A DNA stretch of 64,000 nucleotides. Source: Duganella sp. 1411 (GTDB taxonomy: Bacteria; Pseudomonadota; Gammaproteobacteria; Burkholderiales; Burkholderiaceae_D). The position numbers and the translations under genes were made by a program. This document shows positions 47,583-56,337 of this stretch, piece after piece (position 1 is the stretch's first letter; each line of letters begins with the position of its first letter). The stretch is from positions 2,232,001-2,296,000 of the forward strand of contig NZ_JAFICD010000001.1 of NCBI RefSeq assembly GCF_017833525.1, given 5' to 3'. The notes under the pieces were generated by a model. The model saw nothing but the letters and a program-made list of their open reading frames with translations. It was not told the DNA's origin and ran no database searches.

Positions 47583-48854
47583 TCAGCGGTCGGAATACAT
47601 GCCGGCGTATTTTAGGCCGTAGTACAAGATAAAGGTATAGCAGGCGGCGGGCACGACGAACGACATCTGAAGGCCGATCGTGTCGGCCAGCAGGCCTTGC
47701 GCGAACGGCACCAAGGCGCCACCGACGATGGCCATGCACAGGATACCGGAACCCTGGCTGGTCAGGGGGCCGAGCTTGAACAGCGCCATGCTGAAGATGG
47801 TCGGGAACATGATGGAGTTGAACAGGCCGACCGCGATGATCGACCACATGGCCAGCGGGCCGTGGGAGAAGATCGCCGTCAGTATCAGCACGATCGACGC
47901 CGCGGCGTTGAACGCCAGCGCCTTGCCCGGGCTAACGTAGCGCATCACGCCAAAGCCGATGAAGCGGCCGATCATGGCGCCCAGCCAGTAGAAGCTGACG
48001 TAGTTGGCGGCCGCGCCGTGCGACATGCCGGCGATGTTGGACTCGCCCAGGAAGTTGATCAGGAAGCTGCCGATGCTGACTTCTCCGCCGACGTACAGGA
48101 AGATGCCGATCGCGCCCAGCACCAGGTGGCGGTGCGACGTCACTTTTTTGTCCAGCGTGTAGGCGCCGCCGGCTTCGTCGGCATCGACGATTTTAGGCAG
48201 CCGCACCAGCGCGAACAGGATCGCGATGGCCAGCAGCGTGGCCGCCAGCACCAGGTATGGTCCCTGCACGGTGGCCGCTTCCTCGGCCTTGGTCTTGACG
48301 ATGTTGGCGACGGCGGGAACGCCCTCCGACAGGATCAGGAAGCCGCCCAGCGCCGGAGCGATCGCGGTGCCCAGCGAATTGAACGCCTGCGTCAGCGTCA
48401 GGCGGCTCGACGCGGTGGCCGGCGCGCCCAGCGCCGCGACGTAGGGGTTGGCGGACACCTGCAGGATGGTGATGCCGCCGGCGAGCACGAACAAGGCCAG
48501 GAGGAACAGCGCGTAGCCGCTCATCGAAGCGGGATAGAACATGGCGCAGCCGGTGGCGGCGACCACCAGGCCGGCGACCGCGCCGCGCTGGTAGCCCAAG
48601 CGCTTGATCAGCATCCCGGCCGGGAGCGAGACGATGAAATAGGCGCCGAAGAAGCAGAACTGCACCAGCATCGCCTGCACATAGGTCAGCGTATAAATCG
48701 ATTTAAGGTGCGGAATGAGGACATCGTTCAGCGACGTGATCAACCCCCACATGAAGAACAGCAGCGTGATGATCATCATCGGGAAGGTGTTGCTGCCTCC
48801 CGTCTGATGCGCATGGTCGTGGGTATTCAAAGTTGCCGGTGCAACGTGTTCCAT
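47583..48854 (-). CDS. Sugar MFS transporter, FHS (FucP/GluP) family
   Basis: A 423-residue inner-membrane symporter with about 12 predicted helices. Family blocks include [56 protein letters not shown] and [23 protein letters not shown] members take up fucose, glucose, galactose or related sugars with protons; mannose or short manno-oligosaccharides fit the context. It is the first gene of the seven-gene enzyme operon, with an AGAGGAG site and its own promoter. Confidence 0.93.
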   Translation of the reverse strand: MEHVAPATLNTHDHAHQTGGSNTFPMMIITLLFFMWGLITSLNDVLIPHLKSIYTLTYVQAMLVQFCFFGAYFIVSLPAGMLIKRLGYQRGAVAGLVVAATGCAMFYPASMSGYALFLLALFVLAGGITILQVSANPYVAALGAPATASSRLTLTQAFNSLGTAIAPALGGFLILSEGVPAVANIVKTKAEEAATVQGPYLVLAATLLAIAILFALVRLPKIVDADEAGGAYTLDKKVTSHRHLVLGAIGIFLYVGGEVSIGSFLINFLGESNIAGMSHGAAANYVSFYWLGAMIGRFIGFGVMRYVSPGKALAFNAAASIVLILTAIFSHGPLAMWSIIAVGLFNSIMFPTIFSMALFKLGPLTSQGSGILCMAIVGGALVPFAQGLLADTIGLQMSFVVPAACYTFILYYGLKYAGMYSDR

Positions 48855-48893
48855 CAGCTGTCTCCTCTAGGATGGTTTTATAGTAATGAAAAG

Positions 48894-48922
48894 ATTCTGC
48901 ATCGGCGCCGCGCGAGGGTCAA
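48894..48922 (-). promoter_or_regulatory. Promoter of the mannan enzyme operon
   Basis: On the minus strand, TTGACC (48917-48922) is followed after 17 nt by CAGAAT (48894-48899). The predicted start is near 48887, giving a leader of about 33 nt before the transporter ATG. An operator ends exactly 23 nt upstream of the -35 element. Confidence 0.6.
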
Positions 48923-48945
48923 ATAGCAAGCGAATTTGGGGCGCA

Positions 48946-48966
48946 GTTTAGCCGCCTTCACTAAAC
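48946..48966 (-). promoter_or_regulatory. Mannan-locus operator 2, transporter side
   Basis: A perfect GTTTAG-N9-CTAAAC palindrome. Read toward the transporter gene, its spacer is TGAAGGCGG and it is followed by TGCGC, both closely matching operator 1 at 34470-34490 (spacer TAAAGGTGG, then TGCGC). Confidence 0.8.
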
Positions 48967-49022
48967 ACGCGATGCCAGGCGATACGCCGTGTTGCGCTGC
49001 AGCGTACGGCTAAAATCCCCGT

Positions 49023-49043
49023 GTTTAGTAAATTGCGCTAAAC
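49023..49043 (+). promoter_or_regulatory. Mannan-locus operator 3, lacI side
   Basis: A perfect GTTTAG-N9-CTAAAC palindrome with spacer TAAATTGCG. It ends 24 nt before TTGACC at 49068-49073, the same layout as the other two sites. A good -10 element for lacI is less clear (AAGACT at 49092-49097 is a weak candidate). Confidence 0.75.
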
Positions 49044-49165
49044 TTTTCGTGAAAATCGAACTGCCGTTTGACCGTGAGTGGACGCTTATGCAAGACTGCA
49101 TCCACACCAGAAACCCGCCGACGGCACCGCCGCGAGCCGGTTCACCGAGAGATTTGGAGACTGAG

Positions 49166-50230
49166 ATGGGCGAATCCACAAACAACGCTGCGACCACCGG
49201 AGTGACGATACGGGATATCGCCCGCGTCGCCGGCGTGTCGGCGGGGACCATTTCACGCGCGCTGAAAAACGAGCCGGGATTGACCGAGGCGACCCGCCAG
49301 ATGGTGCTCGAGGCGGCGCGCAAGCTCGGTTACGACTTCTGCAAGCTGCGCCCGAAACGATTGCGCCGGCTGACCTTCCTGCTGCACCGCCAGCACAACA
49401 CGGCGTCGAGCAGCCCGTTCTACTCGCCGGTGCTGCACGGCGCCGAGGAGGCCTGCCGCAAGCAGGGCATCGTGCTGTCGTTCATGGCGGTCGGCCCGGC
49501 CGACGGATTGATCGACCAGATACGCATGCACGCGCCGGACGGCATCGTCTGCGCCGGATTCTTCGAACCGGAGACGCTCAGCGCCCTGCGCTCGACCGGC
49601 AAGCAGCTGGTGCTGATCGATATGAAGCTGCGCGGTTACAGCTCCGTCAATCCGGACAATATGATGGGCGGCTACCTGGCCACCAAACACCTGATCGACA
49701 CCGGCCGCACGCGGGTCGGCTTCATTTCCGGTCCGCTGTCGCACTACAGCATCCGCGAACGCGCGCGCGGCTATCGCCAGGCGCTGTTCGAAGAAGGCAT
49801 CCTGGCCGACCCGCGCCTGGAAGCGGGCCTGCCGGATGGCGTCGACCTTGAAACCGGCGCGTGGGAAGCGATGGAGCAGTTGCTGGCCCTGCCCCATCCG
49901 CCCGACGCCGTTTTTTGCTACAACGACAGCGCCGCGCTGGTGGCGATGCGCTGCTGCCTGGCCAAGGGATTGAAGGTCCCGCACGATATCGCGATCGTCG
50001 GCTTCGACGATATTTCGACCGCCGTGCTGGGACATCGCCCGTTGACGACGCTGCGCATCGATAAAAAAGCGCTCGGCGCGCTGGGCGTGGAAATGCTGCT
50101 CAACGGCCCGCACAACGAGCCGGTGGAAAAAATCGCGCCGGTGGAATTGGTGGTGCGGGCCAGCACCGTGTTTGACGGCTGGCGGGTACAAAAGCCGCAA
50201 GGCAAAGGGGGCAGCGTGGCAGCCGCCTAA
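49166..50230 (+). CDS. LacI-family transcriptional regulator of the mannan locus
   Basis: A 354-residue regulator from ATG 49166 (GGAGA upstream; the longer frame from 48989 runs across an operator and was trimmed). The N-terminal helix-turn-helix is VTIRDIARVAGVSAGTISRA, then a linker and a periplasmic-binding-protein-like ligand domain (GGYLATKHLIDTGRTRVGFI, DAVFCYNDSAALVAMRC, IAIVGFDDISTAVLGHRPLT). It is divergent from the transporter operon and 150 nt upstream of the isomerase and kinase genes. It probably senses mannose or a manno-oligosaccharide. Confidence 0.93.
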   Translation: MGESTNNAATTGVTIRDIARVAGVSAGTISRALKNEPGLTEATRQMVLEAARKLGYDFCKLRPKRLRRLTFLLHRQHNTASSSPFYSPVLHGAEEACRKQGIVLSFMAVGPADGLIDQIRMHAPDGIVCAGFFEPETLSALRSTGKQLVLIDMKLRGYSSVNPDNMMGGYLATKHLIDTGRTRVGFISGPLSHYSIRERARGYRQALFEEGILADPRLEAGLPDGVDLETGAWEAMEQLLALPHPPDAVFCYNDSAALVAMRCCLAKGLKVPHDIAIVGFDDISTAVLGHRPLTTLRIDKKALGALGVEMLLNGPHNEPVEKIAPVELVVRASTVFDGWRVQKPQGKGGSVAAA

Positions 50231-50380
50231 GCCCGAACCAACCCAGACAACATCGCGCGCCACCTGGCGTTGGGCTTTCGCCGCAACGCGGGGACCGGTG
50301 CGCGCCAGAGAATTTAACACCTGACGATTTAACCTGGGCCGCCGTGAAAAGCGCCCGCCTATCAACCAACAACGGACCTC

Positions 50381-51592
50381 ATGATGGTACCAGATTTTCA
50401 ATCCCGCGCGACGCTGCTGAACCACATCCGCCATACCCGCCAGTTCTACGACAGCCGTTGCGTGGACGCCAGCGGCGGCTTCTATCACTTCTACAAGGAC
50501 GACGGCACCGTCTACGACACCCGCACCCGCCACCTGGTCAGCAGCACGCGCTTCATCTTCACCCACGCCATGGCATGGCGCCAGTTCGGCGAGGCGGCGG
50601 ACCAGCAGCGCCTGCGCCACGGCCTGGCCTTCCTGCGCGGCGCCCACCGCAACCCGCAGACCGGCGGCTACGCCTGGCAACTGGACTGGAACAATGGCGA
50701 GGGCCGCGTCACCGACGGCACCAACCACTGCTACGGCCTGGCCTTCGTGCTGCTCGCCTACAGCCACGCGCTGATGGCCGGCGAGAGCGATGCCCGCGCA
50801 TGGATAGACGAGACCTTCGAGCTGATGGAACGGCGCTTCTGGGACGCCAAGCATGGCCTGTACGCCGACGAGGCCAGCGCCGACTGGTCGACCCTGGACG
50901 CCTATCGCGGCCAGAACGCCAACATGCACGCCTGCGAGGCGCTGATCGCGGCCTTCGAAGCGACCGGCGAGCGCGCCTTCCTGCTGCGCGCCGAAACACT
51001 GGCGCGCAACATCACCCAACGCCAGGCGGCGCTGGCCGGCAATCTGATTTGGGAACACTATCACGCCGACTGGTCGGTCGACACCGAATACAACCGCCAC
51101 GACAAGAGCAACATCTTCCGTCCATGGGGTTACCAGCCGGGCCACCTGACCGAATGGGCCAAGCTGTTGCTGCTGCTGGAGCGCCACGGCGACCAGCTCG
51201 AAGGCGGCAAGGACTGGCTGCTGCCGCGCGCCGTGGAGTTGTTCAACGCCGCGATGGACAAGGCGTGGGACGCGCAGCACGGCGGCATCTACTACGGTTT
51301 CGGGCCGGACGACAGCATCTGCGACGACCTCAAATACTTCTGGGTGCAGGCCGAGAGCCTGGCCACGGCGGCCCTGCTGGGCGCGCGCACCGGCGAGGCG
51401 GGCTACTGGACCTGGTACGATAAGATCTGGGCCTATAGCTGGGAGCATTTCGTCGACCACAAATACGGTGCGTGGTATCGCATCCTCGGCGCCGACAACA
51501 GCAAACTGACCGACGAGAAAAGCCCGGCCGGCAAGGTGGATTACCACACCATGGGCGCCTGCTACGAAGTACTGAACGTGTTGAAGGACTGA
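50381..51592 (+). CDS. AGE-family sugar isomerase, probable D-mannose isomerase
   Basis: A 403-residue cytoplasmic protein of the N-acylglucosamine 2-epimerase superfamily with an (alpha/alpha)6 barrel. Segments such as GGFYHFYKDDGTVYDTRTRH, LVSSTRFIFTHAM, RGQNANMHACEALIAA and FRPWGYQPGHLTEWAKLLL match mannose isomerases and YihS more than GlcNAc epimerases. Conversion of mannose to fructose fits the adjacent fructokinase. Cellobiose/mannobiose 2-epimerase is the main alternative. ATG 50384 is an equally possible start. Confidence 0.82.
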   Translation: MMVPDFQSRATLLNHIRHTRQFYDSRCVDASGGFYHFYKDDGTVYDTRTRHLVSSTRFIFTHAMAWRQFGEAADQQRLRHGLAFLRGAHRNPQTGGYAWQLDWNNGEGRVTDGTNHCYGLAFVLLAYSHALMAGESDARAWIDETFELMERRFWDAKHGLYADEASADWSTLDAYRGQNANMHACEALIAAFEATGERAFLLRAETLARNITQRQAALAGNLIWEHYHADWSVDTEYNRHDKSNIFRPWGYQPGHLTEWAKLLLLLERHGDQLEGGKDWLLPRAVELFNAAMDKAWDAQHGGIYYGFGPDDSICDDLKYFWVQAESLATAALLGARTGEAGYWTWYDKIWAYSWEHFVDHKYGAWYRILGADNSKLTDEKSPAGKVDYHTMGACYEVLNVLKD

Positions 51593-51593
51593 G

Positions 51594-52502
51594 ATGGCGA
51601 CTTTTCCATTATTTGTGGCGGCCGGCGAAGCGCTGACCGACATGATCGTGCAGGATCCGGCGCAACAGCATTGGCTTAGCCAGGTCGGCGGCTCGACCTG
51701 GAACGTGGCGCGCACGATGGCCAGGCTGGAGGTGCCGACCGCGTTCGCCGGCGCCATCAGCGGCGACGTCTTCGGCGACGCGCTGCACAGCGCCAGCGAG
51801 GCGGCCAACCTGGACATGCGCTTCCTGCAGCGCTACGCCAAATCGCCGCTGCTGGCGATCGTCCACCGCACCGATCCACCGGCCTACTTCTTCGTCGGCG
51901 ACGACAGCGCCGATCTGCACTTCGACGCCGCGCTGCTGCCGCAGGGCTGGCGCGCGCACTGCAAGTGGGTGCACTTCGGCGGCATCAGCCTGGCGCGCCA
52001 GCCGCTGGCCGGCAAGCTGGTGACGCTGGCCGAACAGCTCAAACTGGACGGCGTGCGCATCAGCTTCGATCCGAACTACCGGCTGCTGATGGACCAGCGC
52101 TATGACGCCACGTTGCGCCGCATGACCGAGCTGGCCGACGTCGTCAAGGTATCGGAGGAGGATCTGGCGGGCCTGTTCCGCACCGACGACATCGACACCG
52201 CGTTCGCCACGCTGCGCGGCTGGAATCCGGCGGCGACCTATCTGTACACCAAGGGCGGCGACGGCGCCTCGCTGCATATCGGCGGCGACGCTTGGCAACT
52301 GCCGGCGCCGCGCATCACCGTGGTCGACACCGTTGGCGCCGGCGACGCCAGCATCGCCGCCCTGGCCTACAGCATGATGCATCACGCCGATCGCGCGCCG
52401 CTGGACCATTTGCGCTTCGCGGTGGCCGCCGGCGCGGCGGCCTGCCTGGCGCCGGGCGCCTCGCCGCCGTCGCTGGCGGCGATCGAGGCGCTGCTGGACT
52501 AG
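51594..52502 (+). CDS. PfkB-family carbohydrate kinase, probable fructokinase
   Basis: A 302-residue kinase. The N-terminal substrate region shows QVGGSTWNVARTMARLEVPT and FAGAISGDVFGDAL; the catalytic Asp and anion hole are in VDTVGAGDASIAALAY near residue 245. The start is 1 nt after the isomerase stop. Phosphorylation of fructose from the isomerase step would give fructose 6-phosphate. Sugar specificity is inferred from context. Confidence 0.87.
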   Translation: MATFPLFVAAGEALTDMIVQDPAQQHWLSQVGGSTWNVARTMARLEVPTAFAGAISGDVFGDALHSASEAANLDMRFLQRYAKSPLLAIVHRTDPPAYFFVGDDSADLHFDAALLPQGWRAHCKWVHFGGISLARQPLAGKLVTLAEQLKLDGVRISFDPNYRLLMDQRYDATLRRMTELADVVKVSEEDLAGLFRTDDIDTAFATLRGWNPAATYLYTKGGDGASLHIGGDAWQLPAPRITVVDTVGAGDASIAALAYSMMHHADRAPLDHLRFAVAAGAAACLAPGASPPSLAAIEALLD

Positions 52503-52506
52503 GACC

Positions 52507-52612
52507 GAGAAAGAGGACGGGTGGCCGACGGCGGCATGACTTGCCATCCGCAAGTCATACGCCTGTCATATGGCGCCACTACCATGACGGGCTTTATTCC
52601 GTCCTCTTTTTT
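52507..52612 (+). terminator. Long-range stem with U-tract after the kinase gene (candidate terminator)
   Basis: GAGAAAGAGGACGG (52507-52520) pairs with CCGTCCTCTTTTTT (52599-52612), 11 perfect pairs plus G-U and A-U extensions. The 78-nt interior holds two smaller stems (52536-52558 and 52565-52588). It can form only in transcripts that read through from the isomerase-kinase operon. The run of T on its 3' side suggests termination just before the next gene. Confidence 0.5.
52541..52573 (+). promoter_or_regulatory. Candidate Pho box (PhoB site) upstream of the TonB receptor and phosphatase
   Basis: Three consecutive 11-nt units are visible: TTGCCATCCGC, AAGTCATACGC and CTGTCATATGG. The last matches the PhoB half-site CTGTCATA exactly and the second shares GTCATA at the same register. 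Flanking ATGAC (52536-52540 and 52584-52588) are inverted GTCAT cores. TTTATT at 52593-52598 could be the -10. PhoB normally binds two such 11-bp direct repeats in place of a -35 element. Confidence 0.55.
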
Positions 52613-52620
52613 AGGTCCAT

Positions 52621-54726
52621 ATGTCCCCGAATACGTCGTTCGCTAAAACCCGCCTGGCCCTCGCGGTCGCCGGCCTGTGCGCGCTGCACGCCAACACCCA
52701 CGCCGCCGAAGATGCCGGCGAAGGCGCCCTGTCCAAGGTGGTCATCAAGGCCACCGTCGAAAAGAAAAAACTGGGCGACAGCGTCAGCGGCGGCGCGTTG
52801 GGCCGCAAAGCCGCACTCGACACCCCCTTCTCCACCAAGGCCGTCAGCAGCGACGAGATCGAGGACCGCCTGGCCACCAGCATTTCCGAGGTGCTGAAAT
52901 ACGACGCCTCGGTCACCGCCATCAGCCCGCCGATCAGCACCCATCCCGCCACCATCCAGATGCGCGGCCTGCGCCTCGATGACCTCAACGGCTACAAGGT
53001 CGACGGCCTGGCCAACATCAACCGCGGCACCGAAATGCCGCTGGAGATGTTCGAGAGCGTGGAGGCGCTCAAGGGCCTGACCGGCTTTATGTACGGCTTC
53101 GGTTCGCCCGGCGGCACCGTCAATTACGTCAGCAAGCGCCCCACCACCGACGCCAGCTTCAGCGCGGCGATGGGCTATCAGGAAGGCGGCGCGATCAAGG
53201 AGCATATCGACATGGGCGGCCGCGCGGGCGAGCAAGGCGGCTTTGGCTACCGTATCAACCTGCTGCACGAAGATGGCGGCGTGCAGGAGGAAAGCGGCTC
53301 GATCAACCGCAACGCTGCGGGCCTGAACCTGGAATGGCGCGTCACCGATGACCTGGCGCTGACCTACGACGCGCTGTACCAACGCCGTAGCAGCGTCGGC
53401 GGCACCGACGTCGTCCTCACGCCGGCGGTCAAGGTGCCGGCGCCGATCGCCGGCGACACCAGGCTCAATAGCACCGGCGCCGGCAGCGACGTCGAATACT
53501 CGCTGTTCACCGTCGGCCTGGAATACCGACTGGCGCCGGACTGGATGGCCAACGTGTCGTACCGCACCTCCGATTCGAGCCGCGTCTACAAGAAGGACCA
53601 GTACTACATCACCAACAACAAGGCCGACTATCGCGACCGCGTCACCTCCGAGCTGCACGACTATGGCTTCGACCAGGTGCAGGCCACCGTGCAGGGCAAG
53701 TTCGATACCGCCGGCCTGCGTCACGAGGTGGTGGCCGGCCTGACCTCGCAAAAGCTGGAATCGGTATCGTCGATGGTCACGCCCAAGACCTACCTGGGCA
53801 CCGGCAATCTGTACGCGCCGAACATCCTGAACGTCGCCGCCGTCAATTACAGCGGCGGCACCTACCGCGACGAGGCGACGCGCCAGGATGCGGCCTTCGT
53901 CAGCGACACCGTCAAGCTGACCGACAACTGGTCGGCGATGGCGGGCGCCCGCTACACACGCTTCAAGGACACCGCCTATTCGACCAAGGGCGCGGTCAGC
54001 GCCGAGTACCCGGCCAACAAGACCACGCCGACCGTCGCGCTGATGTTCAAACCACGCGCCGACACCACCATCTACGGCAGCTACGTCGAAGCGCTGGAGC
54101 AGGCGGCCAGCGCGCCGGCGTCCACCGCCAACGCCAACCAGGTGTTCGCTCCGCTCAAGAGCAAACAGACCGAAATCGGCGTCAAGACGGAGCACAGCCT
54201 GTGGAACGCCAGCGCGGCGCTGTTCCGCATCGAGCGCGGCGCCCAGTACACCAACGCCGCCAACGTCTACGTGACCGACGGCCAGACAAAATACCAGGGC
54301 CTGGAGTTCAACAGCGTGGCGCAGGTGGCAAAAAACCTGTCGCTCGAAGGCGGCATCATGCTGCTGGACGCAAAACTGGAAGACGCCGCGCCGGGCTACG
54401 GCGGCAAGCACGCCGTCGGCGCCCCGCGCCGCCAGGCCTCGCTGCAGGCGACCTGGCGCGAAGTGCTGCCAGGCCTGGCCCTGCATGCCGGCACCCAGTA
54501 CCTGGGCGACCTGCCGATGGACGCGGCCAACGTCAACCAGCTGCCGTCGGTGGCGCTGTTCGACGCCGGCTTGAACTACCGCCACCACTTCTTCGGCAAG
54601 ATGGTGAGCCTGCGCGCCAACATCTCCAACATCGCCAACCGCAAATACTGGACCTACTATCAGGAGAATTATCTGAACGTGGGCGCGCCGCGCACCGCCA
54701 GCCTGAATGCGAGAGTAGACTTCTAG
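52621..54726 (+). CDS. TonB-dependent receptor, siderophore-receptor type, paired with a MINPP phosphatase
   Basis: A 701-residue outer-membrane receptor (signal peptide to about residue 29). The plug (IEDRLATSISEVLKYDASVT, IQMRGLRLDDLNGYKVDGLA, VEALKGLTGFMYGFGSPGGT) is of the siderophore-receptor type. The barrel ends in NARVDF, terminal Phe as expected. Two bases separate it from the phosphatase gene. The Pho box and the partner suggest import of phytate, a phytate-metal complex or a phosphorylated product rather than a classical siderophore; this is inference. Confidence 0.92.
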   Translation: MSPNTSFAKTRLALAVAGLCALHANTHAAEDAGEGALSKVVIKATVEKKKLGDSVSGGALGRKAALDTPFSTKAVSSDEIEDRLATSISEVLKYDASVTAISPPISTHPATIQMRGLRLDDLNGYKVDGLANINRGTEMPLEMFESVEALKGLTGFMYGFGSPGGTVNYVSKRPTTDASFSAAMGYQEGGAIKEHIDMGGRAGEQGGFGYRINLLHEDGGVQEESGSINRNAAGLNLEWRVTDDLALTYDALYQRRSSVGGTDVVLTPAVKVPAPIAGDTRLNSTGAGSDVEYSLFTVGLEYRLAPDWMANVSYRTSDSSRVYKKDQYYITNNKADYRDRVTSELHDYGFDQVQATVQGKFDTAGLRHEVVAGLTSQKLESVSSMVTPKTYLGTGNLYAPNILNVAAVNYSGGTYRDEATRQDAAFVSDTVKLTDNWSAMAGARYTRFKDTAYSTKGAVSAEYPANKTTPTVALMFKPRADTTIYGSYVEALEQAASAPASTANANQVFAPLKSKQTEIGVKTEHSLWNASAALFRIERGAQYTNAANVYVTDGQTKYQGLEFNSVAQVAKNLSLEGGIMLLDAKLEDAAPGYGGKHAVGAPRRQASLQATWREVLPGLALHAGTQYLGDLPMDAANVNQLPSVALFDAGLNYRHHFFGKMVSLRANISNIANRKYWTYYQENYLNVGAPRTASLNARVDF

Positions 54727-54728
54727 GG

Positions 54729-56264
54729 ATGAAAAAGACGCCCCTGGCGGCCGGCGCCGCGCTGTCCCTGCTGCTGTTGAACGCGTCCGGCGAGCAGTAT
54801 TATCAGACCAAGACGCCCTATCAACCGCGCCAGGACGGCGCCAGCTACGAGGCGCCGCCGCCGGGCTACCGGGCCGTCTCCACGCAGTTGCTGGCGCGCC
54901 ACGGCTCGCGTGGCCTGAGCGGCTTCAAGACCGACCTGGCGATGTACCGGCTGTGGCAATTGGCGGAGCAGGACGGCGCCCTGACGCCGCTGGGGAAGGA
55001 GCTGGGTCCGGACATCCTGTCGATGATGAAGGCGAACTTCCTGCTCGGGTACGGCGTGGCCGGCATCGGCAAGCCCGGTTACGGCAACGAGACGGCGCAG
55101 GGCGTGGCCGAACACACGCAACTGGCGCGGCGCATGCACGGGCGCTTGCCGCAGCTGTTCCGCGATGCCGCCGACAAGCGGCGCGAGATCGTCGTGGTCA
55201 GCTCGGGTAAGGACCGCGCCGTCGACAGCGCGTACTTCTTCACGCGCGCCCTGGTGGCGCGGCAGCCCGGCCTGGAACCGCTGCTGACCCACCCGGCCTC
55301 GCTGGCGCCGCGCGGCGAATCCGACCATGCCAGCCGCCCGGCGGGCACCGACCGCTTCCTGCTCTACTTCCACAAGCTCGGTGAAAAGCAGGACAAGACG
55401 GCCGGTCCGGCCGATCCGCTGCACGCGGCGTACCAGGCCAGCCAGGCCTACCAAAGCTGGGTGAGGAGCGACGAGCTGCGCGCCCGCGAGGACGCGATCC
55501 GCGCGCAACCACGCCTGGCCGAGGCGGCGCGCGCCACGCTCGAACGCCTGTTCACGCCCGATTTCATCGCCGCGCTGGACCAGGGCCGCCGGCGCGCCGC
55601 CAACACCGGCGGTTTCAGCTACACCAGCGCCGACGGCAAGTTCACCAACACGCTGGCGGGCGACGGCGGGACCGAAATCGCCTCCGCCACCGACGCCGCG
55701 CTGGCGCTGTACGAACTGTATGCGGCGGCGGCCGACATGCCCGACGAAGTGCCGGCCGATTTCACCCGCTACGTGCCGGCGGCGCAGGCCCGCGTGTTCG
55801 CCTCCATCGAGGACGCGCTGGCCTTCTACGAAAAAGGCCCCGGCATCGCCGAACACGGCGACCTGACATGGCGCATGGCGCGCACGCTGCTCGACGATTT
55901 CTTCGGCGAGGCGGATGCCGTCGCCCGGGGCGACATGCGCCACGCCGCCAAGCTGCGCTTCTCGCACGCCGAAATCGTCATTCCAATGGCCGCCATCCTC
56001 GGCCTGCCGGGGATGTCCGCCCAACTGCCGCGCGCCACGATGTACAGCTACGAAAACAGCGACTGGCGCGGCGACGCGGTCGCGCCGATGGCCGCCAACA
56101 TCCAGTGGGATATCTATCGCAACGCCAAGGGGCGCACGCTGGTGCGTTTGCTCTATAACGAGAAGGAGACCGATTTCAAGTCCGCCTGCGCGGGCGCCAA
56201 AATCGCCGCCGGCAGCCGCTATTACGATTATCTAAAACTTAAAAGCTGCTATAAAGACAAATAA
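54729..56264 (+). CDS. Histidine phosphatase of the MINPP type (phytase-like)
   Basis: A 511-residue secreted enzyme (signal MKKTPLAAGAALSLLLLNAS). The catalytic motif R57-H58-G59-S60-R61 lies in LLARHGSRGLSG. The proton-donor motif is H413-A414-E415 in RFSHAEIVIPM; HAE instead of HD marks multiple inositol polyphosphate phosphatases. These release phosphate from phytate and lower inositol phosphates. The gene starts 2 nt after the TonB receptor. The open frame upstream of 54729 is a shadow of that receptor. Confidence 0.85.
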   Translation: MKKTPLAAGAALSLLLLNASGEQYYQTKTPYQPRQDGASYEAPPPGYRAVSTQLLARHGSRGLSGFKTDLAMYRLWQLAEQDGALTPLGKELGPDILSMMKANFLLGYGVAGIGKPGYGNETAQGVAEHTQLARRMHGRLPQLFRDAADKRREIVVVSSGKDRAVDSAYFFTRALVARQPGLEPLLTHPASLAPRGESDHASRPAGTDRFLLYFHKLGEKQDKTAGPADPLHAAYQASQAYQSWVRSDELRAREDAIRAQPRLAEAARATLERLFTPDFIAALDQGRRRAANTGGFSYTSADGKFTNTLAGDGGTEIASATDAALALYELYAAAADMPDEVPADFTRYVPAAQARVFASIEDALAFYEKGPGIAEHGDLTWRMARTLLDDFFGEADAVARGDMRHAAKLRFSHAEIVIPMAAILGLPGMSAQLPRATMYSYENSDWRGDAVAPMAANIQWDIYRNAKGRTLVRLLYNEKETDFKSACAGAKIAAGSRYYDYLKLKSCYKDK

Positions 56265-56294
56265 TCGCGCATCTTCGGGCAAAAAAATTGATCA

Positions 56295-56308
56295 TTGATC
56301 CATATCAA
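56295..56308 (+). promoter_or_regulatory. FNR/ANR box, perfect
   Basis: TTGAT-CCAT-ATCAA matches the FNR consensus TTGAT-N4-ATCAA exactly. It lies 107 nt before the fdnG ATG, in the 151-nt gap after the phosphatase. This predicts activation under low oxygen. Confidence 0.8.
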
Positions 56309-56337
56309 ATGGGAGGAATCTGGCTTTAGCGCAACGT

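Larger units (their letters stand above)
48855..49165. promoter_or_regulatory. Divergent control region between the transporter operon and lacI
   Basis: A 311-bp gap without a gene that I can support. It holds two perfect GTTTAG-N9-CTAAAC operators (48946-48966 and 49023-49043, centres 77 bp apart), a minus-strand promoter (48894-48922) and a plus-strand TTGACC (49068-49073). Confidence 0.8.

Noticed and set aside
48989..49165. Longer N-terminus of the LacI-family regulator starting at 48989
   Set aside because: It would translate across operator 3 and the -35 element. The conserved helix-turn-helix begins shortly after ATG 49166, which has a GGAGA site.
52536..52588. Riboswitch or structured leader formed by the hairpins 52536-52558 and 52565-52588
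   Set aside because: The stems are built from inverted GTCAT cores, which a Pho box explains better. No known riboswitch core is recognisable. Kept only as a minor alternative in the findings.
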